From the NCBI RefSeq assembly GCF_015767245.1, contig NZ_JADOTV010000006.1, positions 150,908 to 214,907 on the forward strand: a stretch of 64,000 bases of DNA, in the 5' to 3' direction. Origin of the DNA: Aureivirga sp. CE67. Lineage in GTDB: Bacteria; Bacteroidota; Bacteroidia; Flavobacteriales; Flavobacteriaceae. Below are positions 8,922-17,891 of this stretch, one piece after another (the stretch's first letter is position 1; each line of letters starts with the position of its first letter). A model generated the notes under the pieces. It saw only the letters and a list, made by a program, of their open reading frames with translations, had not been told where the DNA came from and made no database searches. The position numbers and the translations under genes are program-made.

Positions 8922-9656
8922 TTACACTATTTTCTTTTCAAACTTCAAATAAGAAAGAGTCAAAAGAAAAATTCCTACTGCAGCAGAAATATGTTTTAAA
9001 GTATGTCCGCTAATATATTTTAGATTTTCATGAATAAAGTGATCATAAGTTTCAAATACTTTTGCGAAAAGATAGGCAAGAAGTAATAACCAAAAACCTT
9101 TTGAAGTTTTATTTTTTGTTTTAAAGCAAATCAAAATAATTGGAATCGAAAGAATAGGATAGAACTGGATGAAAACATACGGACGTAAATCATCTTTCAG
9201 AACCCAATAAATAATTGACAATAATCCAAGAATTATAAATGGAATTAAAAGTTTTTTTCCTGTTTTAAAATTTATAAATTCTGAAACCAAAATAGATAAT
9301 AGCGCAGTGAAAGCAATTGTCATAGGTAATCGATCCCAGATTAAAGTTTCATTATTTGGATTCCAATGATAATAACCAGAACCAAAAGCAACCAAAGTAA
9401 TCCCAACAAAAAAAGTTAGAAATTGTATATTTTTCCGATTCATTTTTTTCAAACTAAAAATCCCAAAAAGTCCTACAAATAGAAAAGGAAGGTTTGAAAT
9501 TACATTCCAAAAATTAGAAATTCCCATTAAATCTGAATGATCGCTAAAATGATGGTAAGCTAAATCTTGCGAAATCGGTTTGATGAATGAAAAAATAATA
9601 AGTGCAGCAATTCCGATAATTCCTAATAATAGAAATCCAATTTTTCTCTTTTTCAT
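8922..9656 (-). CDS. Ceramidase-family (CREST superfamily) membrane protein
   Basis: 244-aa integral membrane protein with about seven hydrophobic segments. It carries the alkaline ceramidase signatures: SNFWNVISNLPF after the first membrane segment, a GSGYYHW...WDRLPM block holding the conserved His and Asp, and a C-terminal GHTLKHISAAVG with the two metal-binding His. In known family members these residues bind the catalytic zinc, and the enzyme releases fatty acid from ceramide. Many Bacteroidetes make sphingolipids, so a lipid-amide hydrolase is plausible, but the substrate here is inference. Length is close to that of bacterial members. Single gene with its own shared terminator. Confidence 0.85.
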   Translation of the reverse strand: MKKRKIGFLLLGIIGIAALIIFSFIKPISQDLAYHHFSDHSDLMGISNFWNVISNLPFLFVGLFGIFSLKKMNRKNIQFLTFFVGITLVAFGSGYYHWNPNNETLIWDRLPMTIAFTALLSILVSEFINFKTGKKLLIPFIILGLLSIIYWVLKDDLRPYVFIQFYPILSIPIILICFKTKNKTSKGFWLLLLAYLFAKVFETYDHFIHENLKYISGHTLKHISAAVGIFLLTLSYLKFEKKIV

Positions 9657-9704
9657 ATTTTGTTAAATTTTGAGCAAAATACAAAATACGATGTTAAAGA
9701 AAAG

Positions 9705-11000
9705 CTAATGTTTTCCCTTCTTCTTTAAAACAACTTTTTTATAAAACCATTCTAAAATAAAACAAGTGAAAATAATTGTTAAAACTACAAAAACACCAAG
9801 TTTATTAGATTTTAATTGCTTAGTAATTAAAATAACAAGAGCGCCAACACATAGAAGGAAACCAATAAATGAAATAAAAAGACTCCCTTTTATTTCTGAA
9901 TATTTTCGAAAACCAATATAATTAATGGTAGCAAAAATTAATAGAAAGCCAAAACTACCTGCAGTAGAAATACTTTCTATATCTAAAAAATTAGTGATAA
10001 TTAAAGTACAAATTGTAGTGAATAGTAAACCAACAGGTTTTTGCCATATTTTCTTGGTAAATTGTTCCGGAAGTTCTTTTTCAAGAGCATTTTCATAACT
10101 AACCCTACTACTTCCATAAAGAGAAACATTAATTGCAGAAAAAGTAGAAATCATTGCAGTAATAGCAATAGTTGTAAAACCAGTTTTTCCGAGCATAGGT
10201 TTAGCTGCTTCTGCAAGAACATAATTTTTAGTATTTACTATTCTATGGATAGGTAGTGAAGCAACTGTTAAACCAGAGATAATAATATAAATCAAAATGA
10301 CAAAAAGTAGCGAATAATAAAAAGCCTTAGGAACATTTCTTTCAGGATTTTTAATATCTGGAGCTGCATTGGCAATTAATTCAAAACCTTGGTAAGCTAA
10401 GAAAATTACCATTCCACAAGTGGCAATTTGCAGAGGAGATTCCCAATTAGAAACTGCTAATTGAGAAATGTGAGGACTTTTATCTAAAACAAAAATACCA
10501 ACAATTACAAATAGAAAGAGAATACTTAGCTTGATTACAACTGCGATTGCTTCCGTTTTACTTACTACTTTAATGCTGAAATAATTAATAAATGTTGCAA
10601 AAAGAATAACAAAACTTGCATAAATATGAAAATCTGTGTTTTTATCAATAATTGGTAAAACATTAGGAGCGTATGAGCCAAAAGCATAAGCATTCAAAGA
10701 AATCATGATGATATAACTTACCCATAAAATATTATTGATTCCTCCACTGAAAATTCCTTTTCCAAAACCGAGATTTATAAATTTTGCTGTTCCTCCACGA
10801 TCAGAATGTTTTAAAGAAAGTTTGACATAAGTGTAGGAGGTAAGTAGTGCAATAATTCCACCAAGAAGAAATGCTACAGGAGTAGCTCCTTTTACAGAAG
10901 AAACAGCAAGACCAAGTACACCAAATATTCCACCACCGATCATTCCTCCGATTCCGATGGATATTGCTGCTCTTAATCCTATTTTTTTGTTTTCCTGCAT
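9705..11000 (-). CDS. APC-superfamily amino acid permease (downstream copy)
   Basis: 431 aa with about twelve membrane helices. The N terminus shows the APC signature ISIGIGGMIGGGIFGVLG, whose unwound glycine-rich helix 1 contacts the substrate in this superfamily. A second conserved stretch is YQGFELIANAAPDIKNPERN in the helix 6 region. It is expected to import amino acids with cation coupling at the inner membrane. It lies 10 bp after the stop of the paralogous permease at 11011-12297 and shares its order of motifs throughout, so the pair arose by tandem duplication and is very probably co-transcribed. The substrate cannot be told from sequence. Confidence 0.9.
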   Translation of the reverse strand: MQENKKIGLRAAISIGIGGMIGGGIFGVLGLAVSSVKGATPVAFLLGGIIALLTSYTYVKLSLKHSDRGGTAKFINLGFGKGIFSGGINNILWVSYIIMISLNAYAFGSYAPNVLPIIDKNTDFHIYASFVILFATFINYFSIKVVSKTEAIAVVIKLSILFLFVIVGIFVLDKSPHISQLAVSNWESPLQIATCGMVIFLAYQGFELIANAAPDIKNPERNVPKAFYYSLLFVILIYIIISGLTVASLPIHRIVNTKNYVLAEAAKPMLGKTGFTTIAITAMISTFSAINVSLYGSSRVSYENALEKELPEQFTKKIWQKPVGLLFTTICTLIITNFLDIESISTAGSFGFLLIFATINYIGFRKYSEIKGSLFISFIGFLLCVGALVILITKQLKSNKLGVFVVLTIIFTCFILEWFYKKVVLKKKGKH

Positions 11001-11010
11001 AAATGATTGA

Positions 11011-12297
11011 TTAAATTATCGTTCTCTTTTTACCATATTTCTTATAAATAAACTCTACTATAAAACAAACTCCAATTATTGATAAAACCACAATAACTCC
11101 AGTTTGATTGGTGTGAAATTGCTGATTCATAAGAATAAAAAGTGCGGCCATACATAGAAGAAACCCTAAAAAGGAAATGATTTTATTTCCATTGATTTCT
11201 TTACATTTTTTAAGTCCTACAAAATTTACCATTGCGAAAATTAATAGAAACCCTGTGCTTCCTGCTGTAGAAATACTTTCTATGTCTAAAAGATTTGTGA
11301 TTAATAAAGTTGCAATTGTTGTGATGATTAATCCAATTGGTTGTTTCCAGATTTTTTTTGTGAATTGTTGAGGTAATTCATCTTCTTTTGCAATTTCATA
11401 ACTAACATTACTACTACCATAAAGAGAAACATTAATGGCTGAAAAAGTAGAAATTAAAGCTGCGATGGTAATAGCTATAAAACCAGTTTTCCCTAAAGTT
11501 GGTCTTGCAGCTTCTGCTAAAACATAATCTTTCGCATTTTCAATAGCATCAAAAGGTAGAGAACCAACAGTAACTGTTGCAATAATTACATAAATAATAA
11601 TTACTAAAATAACAGAATAATAATAAGCTTTAGGAATATTTTTCTTAGGATTTTTAATATCTGGAGCTGCATTTGCAATTAATTCAAAACCTTCATAAGC
11701 AACAAAAATCACCATTCCACCAGCAATTAATTTTAGAGGAGTTTCCCAATGAGAAACATATAATTGCATTTCACTTGGACTGCTAAATAAACCGTAAATC
11801 CCGATGACAACAAACAATAATAGAATAATTAATTTGATAACTACGGCCAAAGATTCGATTTCGCTAACTACTTTAATACTGTAATAATTTATAAAAGTCG
11901 CTAAAAGAATCACAGCACTTGCATAAATATGAAAATCAAAAGATCTGTCGATAAATTTGAAAAGATTGGGAGCATAAGAACCAAAGGCAGAGGCGTAGAG
12001 CGAAATCATTATAATATAACTAATCCAAAGAAGATTATTGATTCCACCACTGAAAATACTATTTCCAAAACCCTGATTGATAAACTTTACAGTTCCACCA
12101 CGATTTGGATATTTCAGAGAAAGCTTCACATAAGAATAGGAAGTAATTAATGCAATAATTCCAGCAAAGAAAAATGCAATGGGAGTTCCACCTTCTGCCA
12201 AATGTACTGCCAAACCAAGTACAGCAAAGATTCCTCCACCAACCATTCCACCAATTCCGATGGACATCGCCTCACCTAATCCTATTTTTTTGCTCAC
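11011..12297 (-). CDS. APC-superfamily amino acid permease (upstream copy)
   Basis: 428 aa, twelve predicted helices, APC signature MSIGIGGMVGGGIFAVLG and the helix 6 block YEGFELIANAAPDIKNPKKN. It starts with GTG at 12297, because an in-frame TGA lies directly upstream and the next ATG would remove the residues aligned with the paralog's N terminus. It is the first gene of a two-gene unit with the 9705-11000 permease. The copies differ most in loops and the C-terminal tail (here ending in a basic KKYGKKR stretch), which may mean different substrates or regulation. Confidence 0.9.
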   Translation of the reverse strand: MSKKIGLGEAMSIGIGGMVGGGIFAVLGLAVHLAEGGTPIAFFFAGIIALITSYSYVKLSLKYPNRGGTVKFINQGFGNSIFSGGINNLLWISYIIMISLYASAFGSYAPNLFKFIDRSFDFHIYASAVILLATFINYYSIKVVSEIESLAVVIKLIILLLFVVIGIYGLFSSPSEMQLYVSHWETPLKLIAGGMVIFVAYEGFELIANAAPDIKNPKKNIPKAYYYSVILVIIIYVIIATVTVGSLPFDAIENAKDYVLAEAARPTLGKTGFIAITIAALISTFSAINVSLYGSSNVSYEIAKEDELPQQFTKKIWKQPIGLIITTIATLLITNLLDIESISTAGSTGFLLIFAMVNFVGLKKCKEINGNKIISFLGFLLCMAALFILMNQQFHTNQTGVIVVLSIIGVCFIVEFIYKKYGKKRTII

Positions 12298-12382
12298 TCA
12301 AATTGATTTTAAAAGCTTTTCATTCTTTAAGTTAATCAATTATAAGTCAAAATGAAAGGATAGATGAGAACTTATATGTACT

Positions 12383-13150
12383 TTATTTATTCATTTCCCA
12401 TTCATAAATAATTTCTAATCCCAATCTCTTACTTCTTTTTGAGTCTGAAATTATAGTTCCTTTAGGTAGTTTAGCTAATTGTTGTTTCATTATTCTTTCA
12501 AATCTCTCGTCTTTTTTAGCCACAAATTCTTCAATTTTTAAGGAATTATTTTTATTTAAATTAATATTAATTTTCTCCTTTCCAGAATAGTTTTTAGTAA
12601 ATGATTTAAATAGAAAATTTACATTAGAATCTTCATCATGAGCTTCCATAATTAGACCTGGTAAACCTCCTAGTTTCCAAGGTCCGGTAGGAGAGGGAAT
12701 GGATTCTGTAAACCAAGCGATGTATTTTCTTCCTCTAAAGTTGGTTGTAGCTTTCTGACATCTGATTCCACTTATTTCCTTAAATTCTTCTTTGATTTTC
12801 CAGTTAAATTTTGGTTTCTGATCTATTACAGTAAAGTTTTTCTCCATCAAAGGTTCGTTTAAAACCAAGAATTTTTTTCCATAATTATTAAAAACTCTAG
12901 TTCCGATAGTATCATTAAATGATTTTTTAAAGTTTACTCGATCCTCATCATCGTCATAAATTTCAGACTTTTCTTCTTGTTTTTCTGATCTCCAAACAAA
13001 AAGAGATTTATTATTATCAAAGATTAAATAACTTCGAATCCCTGTTGTGTCAATAGTATTTTTCGTAAAAGTGTAATATTCAATTTTTGATTTTTGTCCA
13101 AAACTGAATAAACTAATAAGAAAAGTGAAAAGTAAAAATTTTAATTTCAT
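12383..13150 (-). CDS. GLPGLI family exported protein
   Basis: 255 aa with a signal peptide (LLFTFLISLFSFGQ) and the defining motif GPWKLGGLPGLIMEAHD at about residues 155-170, preceded by the usual ISGIRCQKATTNFRGR block. The GLPGLI family is largely restricted to Bacteroidetes, exported, and without a known activity. Length is typical. It follows the VWA gene by 9 bp on the same strand, so the two form a small operon. The acidic DDDEDR stretch near residue 70 is local variation. Confidence 0.9.
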   Translation of the reverse strand: MKLKFLLFTFLISLFSFGQKSKIEYYTFTKNTIDTTGIRSYLIFDNNKSLFVWRSEKQEEKSEIYDDDEDRVNFKKSFNDTIGTRVFNNYGKKFLVLNEPLMEKNFTVIDQKPKFNWKIKEEFKEISGIRCQKATTNFRGRKYIAWFTESIPSPTGPWKLGGLPGLIMEAHDEDSNVNFLFKSFTKNYSGKEKININLNKNNSLKIEEFVAKKDERFERIMKQQLAKLPKGTIISDSKRSKRLGLEIIYEWEMNK

Positions 13151-13159
13151 TGTAATTTT

Positions 13160-14764
13160 TTATTTTTTTCGTAATTCATTTAGTAAAGCACTAATATGAT
13201 TTTCATTAGTGATGTATACATGATTTCCATTACCGTTTTTTGTTAGTTTTTGTAAACTAGAAATTTTAATGTTTTTTTTTCCAAAATTAAATACGGAAAA
13301 CTGTATACGTTGTTTTTCCATTTTTATTTTTTCATTCAGGTCATTTGAAATTTTAAAATCTCCATCTGTAACCATCAGAATTCGGGTGTTTTTTGAAATA
13401 TCAAATTTTTTGTTTGCTAAACTATAAGCTTTTTCAATTCCTAAATTTATATTCGTTTTACCAAATGATTTTACATTTAAAAATTTATTCAAAACCGTTT
13501 TTTCTGTGATAGATTTTTGTTCAAATAGAGTTTCAGCTTTATCCGAAAATAAGACAACAGAATAAATATCTTCTTTTCTCATTATCGAAGCAATCTCTTC
13601 CATAGCTTTTTTAAATAAAGGAAGCCTTTCTTCTTTAACCATACTTCTAGAAATATCTAACAAAATAATCAAATGATTTTCTTTAAAACCATCCATTTTT
13701 AAATTATCTGTAATCTGGTTTGGTAAGTTTTCTTTTTCAAAATTTGAGTTTTCCTCCGAAACTTTGATATAATATTTTTTTAAAGGATATTTTAATAGAG
13801 AAGCAGAAGGTGTATTATGATTATTGTCTTTAATCATTGCTTGATCGACAAAAGAATTATAATACTTCACCAAATTAGTATATTCACTTATTGCTGTATT
13901 ATGATTTGTCATATTTCTACGATAATGCGAATTTTCACGTATTACTTTAATGAATTTTTTGGTCATTATGACAAACATTTCATAATTGCTATGTGGATGT
14001 CCGCCGTAATAAGGATACTTTTTTATACCATTTAATATTTCAATTTGATTTTTTTCCAAAAAACTCCTTAAAGAATCAAGAGCTACCAACTTTTGAAGTG
14101 CAATTTCTCTTTTTTCATATTTAAGATCATCCAAGATATTTTCCGATTTTTTCAAAACTTCTTGAATATAATTAGTAGAGCGAACCCAAGAATTATTAGA
14201 ATCAGGATGTGGATAATCTTCTAAAATTGTTTCAAAATCAGAATGTACTTTTCGAACAAGCTCATCATGTTTATTTGTATTTTGAATCAATTGAATCAAA
14301 GATTTTTTAATGAAATCTCGATCTTTTACTTTGATAGATTTAGCTGTTTTCTCTAATAACTCTTTATTTAAACGAATTTCTTTATTTTGAAATTTCTCAA
14401 TTTCTAGAAGATCTTTTTCAACAATTTTCGCCCATTTTCCTGGTAAAAGTTTCACATTCTCTTTTGCAATCCTAAAGCCTTCTCTGTCTTTTTCTAAATG
14501 ATATTTAAAATCATCTTTTACAAATAGAGAAATATGAGGTTTGTTTTTCAAGATGTTCTTTTTCAAATACTCCGAATAAATATGATTTCTAGCTCGAGTT
14601 CTAAACATATGAACATTAATTCCATCTACAATTGTATTGATGATAGGAACTAAGCTTTCTCGAGTATGCTTTTTTTGATTTTGTCCAAAAGAAGTATTTG
14701 AGATAAAAAGAAATAGAAAAAAGCAAAAAGAAGTTTTTAGAAAATTGTTTTTCAGAGAATTCAT
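13160..14764 (-). CDS. Exported von Willebrand factor A (VWA) domain protein
   Basis: 534 aa with a signal peptide (FCFFLFLFISNTSFGQ). Residues about 30-350 are a charged, mainly helical region with no family I recognise. A VWA domain occupies the C-terminal third: the MIDAS motif DISRS begins at residue 370, with the supporting TDGD motif near residue 465. VWA domains bind metal and mediate protein contacts, so an envelope scaffold or ligand-binding role is likely. There is no T9SS tag. First gene of a two-gene unit with the GLPGLI protein. The signal peptide argues against the cytoplasmic TerY-type VWA family. Confidence 0.82.
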   Translation of the reverse strand: MNSLKNNFLKTSFCFFLFLFISNTSFGQNQKKHTRESLVPIINTIVDGINVHMFRTRARNHIYSEYLKKNILKNKPHISLFVKDDFKYHLEKDREGFRIAKENVKLLPGKWAKIVEKDLLEIEKFQNKEIRLNKELLEKTAKSIKVKDRDFIKKSLIQLIQNTNKHDELVRKVHSDFETILEDYPHPDSNNSWVRSTNYIQEVLKKSENILDDLKYEKREIALQKLVALDSLRSFLEKNQIEILNGIKKYPYYGGHPHSNYEMFVIMTKKFIKVIRENSHYRRNMTNHNTAISEYTNLVKYYNSFVDQAMIKDNNHNTPSASLLKYPLKKYYIKVSEENSNFEKENLPNQITDNLKMDGFKENHLIILLDISRSMVKEERLPLFKKAMEEIASIMRKEDIYSVVLFSDKAETLFEQKSITEKTVLNKFLNVKSFGKTNINLGIEKAYSLANKKFDISKNTRILMVTDGDFKISNDLNEKIKMEKQRIQFSVFNFGKKNIKISSLQKLTKNGNGNHVYITNENHISALLNELRKK

Positions 14765-14834
14765 TGTTTTTTATTTGAAAGTGAAGATAGGATTTTTCTT
14801 ATGTAAGTAAAAACAAAAAAGTAATATCTTTTTT

Positions 14835-16046
14835 CTACAAATCAATAAAACTATTTTCTAATAAATATTCTTTTCTAATATTTTGATTCATTTTTTCTAC
14901 AATCGAAGCTAAGATATTTTCTGCTTTTTTCGGGTTTTTTTTTCTAAGAATATTTGCTTTTACCAAAGAAAAATAAACATGTCTTGAAGGAAAATCATTC
15001 TCGATTTCTTCTAATATTTCCAATGCTTGCTCTGTTTTATCCGCTTTGTTTAAACAATAACAATAATTCAATTTGATAATTGGAGAGTTCGAAAGTTTCA
15101 ACAATATTTCATAAAGATTTACAATTGTGTTCCAATGTGATTGAGAGAAATCTTTAACCATCATATATTTACTGATAATCAAAGTCTCCATGTAAAATTT
15201 ATTCAGATTTTCAGGTTTTTCCAAATAATGAAAACCAAGTTGAATCATTTCTTTATTCCAATTTTCTCTTTTTTGTTTAAAGAATGAGATGAGTTTACCA
15301 TTTTCAATTTTTGCAGGAATCCTTGCAATATGAAAACAGAAAAGAGCTAGTAGATTTTTAGTAGAATTTAGTTGGTGTTTTTCATAAAGAATTTTTGCCA
15401 AAGACAAAGCTTCCAAGCACAAATCTTCATTGATAATTGTTTTCTGTTTTTCATCAAAAGAATCAAAACCGATATTGAAAACTGCGTAAAGAATTTCTTC
15501 CACAATATTTATTTCTTCTTGAGAAGTTTTTTGAACTAAAACAGAAATATCTTGTGCTTCAAATTCTAGTTTCAGTTTTCTTTTTGCTCTTTTTAGGTTT
15601 TTATAAATCGCATCCTGATTCAGCAAAGTCGCTTCAGAAATCTCACGAATATGTAAACCAAAAATATTTTTTAGAGTAAATAAAACTTTAGATTGCGTAG
15701 AAATCTTAGTTGAAGAAGCTAGAAAAAGAATTGTTTGTAAACGAAGATCTTCTGAAGAAATTTCTGTTTCTATTTCTTCAATTAGAACTACTTCTTCGCT
15801 AGTTTTTTTCTTTTTTCTAATTTGATTAATCATATCATTTCGAGCAACTATAAAAAGCCAATTTTCTTTATGATCTGGTATTTTTGAAGTATTCCAGCTT
15901 TTCAAAGATTTCAAAAATGTATTCTGAATTGCATCTTCAATTTCGCTAGTAAAACCGACACCAAACTGACTGATTAGCGCAGAAAATAGCTTTCCATAAG
16001 AAGCTCGAAAATTTGATTCTATGATAGAATGTGTTTTATTGGACAT
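14835..16046 (-). CDS. ECF42-type RNA polymerase sigma factor
   Basis: 403 aa from the ATG at 16046 (the longer frame would need TTG at 16055). The N-terminal 170 residues hold sigma region 2 (DAIQNTFLKSLKSWN, NWLFIVARNDMINQIRKKKK) and region 4 with a helix-turn-helix (LHIREISEATLLNQDAIYKNLKRAKRKL). The C-terminal 200 residues are the long helical, TPR-like extension that sets ECF42 factors apart from ordinary ECF sigmas. The gene overlaps the end of the YCII-domain gene by 11 bp. That pairing is the standard context for ECF42, and no anti-sigma gene is seen; regulation is thought to run through the extension. The target regulon is unknown here. Confidence 0.92.
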   Translation of the reverse strand: MSNKTHSIIESNFRASYGKLFSALISQFGVGFTSEIEDAIQNTFLKSLKSWNTSKIPDHKENWLFIVARNDMINQIRKKKKTSEEVVLIEEIETEISSEDLRLQTILFLASSTKISTQSKVLFTLKNIFGLHIREISEATLLNQDAIYKNLKRAKRKLKLEFEAQDISVLVQKTSQEEINIVEEILYAVFNIGFDSFDEKQKTIINEDLCLEALSLAKILYEKHQLNSTKNLLALFCFHIARIPAKIENGKLISFFKQKRENWNKEMIQLGFHYLEKPENLNKFYMETLIISKYMMVKDFSQSHWNTIVNLYEILLKLSNSPIIKLNYCYCLNKADKTEQALEILEEIENDFPSRHVYFSLVKANILRKKNPKKAENILASIVEKMNQNIRKEYLLENSFIDL

Positions 16047-16392
16047 ATTCTTCAATGTTCATTATTGGTCGAATTTCTGTAGTTCCTCCCCAAATATGAC
16101 AAGGACATTCTTTCGCCATTTCTACTGCAGATTCCAAGTCTTTTGCTTGAATTAAATAATAACCTCCAATCAATTCCTTTGATTCCAAATAAGTTCCATC
16201 TTTTACAATACAATCTTTCCCTGAAATCAACATTCCTTTTTCTTGAAGTCCGTCACCTGAAATTAAATTGCCAGAATTTGCCAATTTTTCAGCCCAAGAA
16301 ATATGAGATTTTTCCAATTCTTCCATTTCTTTTACAGAAAGATTTCTCATTTTTTCCATGTCTTCGTGAAGTAGTAATAAAAATTTTTTCAT
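16036..16392 (-). CDS. YCII (DGPF-like) domain protein, ECF42 partner
   Basis: 118-aa cytoplasmic protein with the YCII/DGPF pattern: MKKFLLLLHED start, central DGTYLESKELIGGYYLIQA, a CPCHIWGG turn and a final EIRPIMNIEEYV. Family members are small ferredoxin-fold proteins linked to ECF42 sigma factors. Their biochemical role is unproven; proposals include sensing or enzymatic partners. It is translated just ahead of the sigma factor with overlapping ends, implying coupled expression. The 180 bp upstream of it should hold the promoter, perhaps autoregulated by the sigma factor. Confidence 0.9.
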   Translation of the reverse strand: MKKFLLLLHEDMEKMRNLSVKEMEELEKSHISWAEKLANSGNLISGDGLQEKGMLISGKDCIVKDGTYLESKELIGGYYLIQAKDLESAVEMAKECPCHIWGGTTEIRPIMNIEEYVQ

Positions 16393-16585
16393 TTTGATTT
16401 ATTTTTTATTATTAATACGTTTTAAATTCATCATAAAGACACACAACTCAATTCATTTTGGACATTTTATTCAGATTTTTTTCAATTTCTTTTTTTGATG
16501 AATTAATTTTCTTCAAGTTATAATTTTTTCATCTAATTCTGAACCACTATTTTTTAAGTATTTTCCTAAAAGTGAAGTTACGATC

Positions 16586-17080
16586 TCACTTATTTAAAAG
16601 TAAGATTGCAACATTGTTCGCATTTAATTTAGAATTAACGAATTCAGATTGTATTGCGAAATTTGGTAAATCATATAATTCATATTTATTATGTAAAAGT
16701 GAATCAATAGATTGTTTAGATTTTAAGTCGTTTGTAATATTTAATTTTGAAATGAATTCTTTTTTATAGAAATAATATTTTTGAACAATAGAAGAATCAA
16801 CTTCTCGATCTTGTTTTTTAAGTTGAATTTTTTTTATCAAAGAATCTAAATTAGAATTGAATTTTTTTACAGCAAAATAGACATTTTCAGAATCTTTAAA
16901 ATTTTGTTTTTCGGTTTTGTTCAATTTTATTTTTTTGAAAAGTGCTTCTATTTCGTTTTTCTTAAGCGTATTTATCTTTTCTATTTCATTCCTTTGGTTT
17001 ATATATTTATTTTCAGTGTCTTTTGATGGGGTACAAGAGTATAAAACAATAAGTGTGATAAAAAGTATTATTTTCTTCAT
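16586..17080 (-). CDS. Lipoprotein of unknown function, last gene of the operon
   Basis: 164 aa from the ATG at 17080 (seven upstream codons in the open frame are not needed). It begins with a lipoprotein signal IILFITLIVLYSC with the lipobox cysteine followed by TPSK. The mature part is very rich in Lys, Asn and Glu and looks helical, possibly coiled coil. No family recognised. It is the final gene of the seven-gene minus-strand run that starts at 21532, 29 bp after its predecessor. A weak inverted repeat (AAGTGA/TCACTT) spans the stop codon. Confidence 0.65.
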   Translation of the reverse strand: MKKIILFITLIVLYSCTPSKDTENKYINQRNEIEKINTLKKNEIEALFKKIKLNKTEKQNFKDSENVYFAVKKFNSNLDSLIKKIQLKKQDREVDSSIVQKYYFYKKEFISKLNITNDLKSKQSIDSLLHNKYELYDLPNFAIQSEFVNSKLNANNVAILLLNK

Positions 17081-17109
17081 TTTAGATATTTTTAGTTCCA
17101 AATAAAACT

Positions 17110-17889
17110 TTAATTTTTTGGAGCTGGAGGAGGAGGTAATGTTAATTCTCCATTATTAACTTTTTCGATAAACTTGGCATTTTCTTTCAACTCTGCTGTC
17201 AATTGATCTTTATCTTTAATATGGATTTTATCAATTTTTAAATCCGAACTATCGCTGAAAATTACATCAATTTGAAATTCAGTTAAATCAGTTTTGAAAT
17301 TTGTGTATCTAACTCTGAAAGTAAATCCATCTTTATAAACAAGAATATTACTTACACTCGCATTTTTAGAATATTTTTCAATTTCAATTTTACTTTTTTC
17401 TAAAATTTCTGAGGTGTTTTTATTCTGTAAATTTTTATCCAAATATTTAAATAAATCATCCATATTTTTTTGGTCTTCCAAAGCATAAATGAAATCTTCA
17501 CTTTGAAAATAAAGTCTTCTTAACTCTTTCTTATTTGAAATATAATTATCAAATTTTTTATTGATAATTCTATATTTTGGACATTTAATTTCTAAAACAT
17601 GTAAAAAATGTTGATTATAAAGATATGCTGAGATTTTTAGATTTTTTGAGTTATCACTATATTTTTTAAACTCTTTTATCCATTCTGTTTGATTCTTTTT
17701 TAAAACATCTTGTATAATTTCTTGTGTTTCTTGTTGCGTGAAATTTTCAATTTGTTTTTTAGAATTAGATAATTCATCGCAAATTTCTAAAACAACTTTA
17801 TTGATTAATTTGCTTTGACTAAAACAAATACTACTAAATAATACTGATAAAATAAATAATACTGATAAAATAAATAATACTTTCTTCAT
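17110..17889 (-). CDS. Exported protein of unknown function with duplicated signal segment
   Basis: 259 aa with a signal peptide in which the hydrophobic core is duplicated (VLFILSVLFILSVLF), produced by an 18-bp tandem repeat at 17835-17880. After cleavage near CFSQ the mature region is lysine-rich and ends with the proline-rich tail LPPPPAPKN. The conserved parts resemble small periplasmic proteins of unknown role; no named domain is recognised. Only 2 bp separate it from the upstream PP2C gene, which indicates co-translation within the operon. Confidence 0.7.
   Translation of the reverse strand: MKKVLFILSVLFILSVLFSSICFSQSKLINKVVLEICDELSNSKKQIENFTQQETQEIIQDVLKKNQTEWIKEFKKYSDNSKNLKISAYLYNQHFLHVLEIKCPKYRIINKKFDNYISNKKELRRLYFQSEDFIYALEDQKNMDDLFKYLDKNLQNKNTSEILEKSKIEIEKYSKNASVSNILVYKDGFTFRVRYTNFKTDLTEFQIDVIFSDSSDLKIDKIHIKDKDQLTAELKENAKFIEKVNNGELTLPPPPAPKN
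17835..17880. repeat. 18-bp tandem repeat inside a signal peptide
   Basis: Two perfect copies of TAAATAATACTGATAAAA (17835-17852 and 17853-17870) plus a 10-bp partial third. Each copy encodes one LFILSV hexapeptide on the minus strand, so copy-number change keeps the reading frame and alters the length of the hydrophobic core. Confidence 0.9.
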
Positions 17890-17891
17890 AA

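Noticed and set aside
16143..16769. Two plus-strand ORFs of 65-84 codons around the YCII and lipoprotein genes
   Set aside because: Both lie opposite better-supported minus-strand genes and show no family features.
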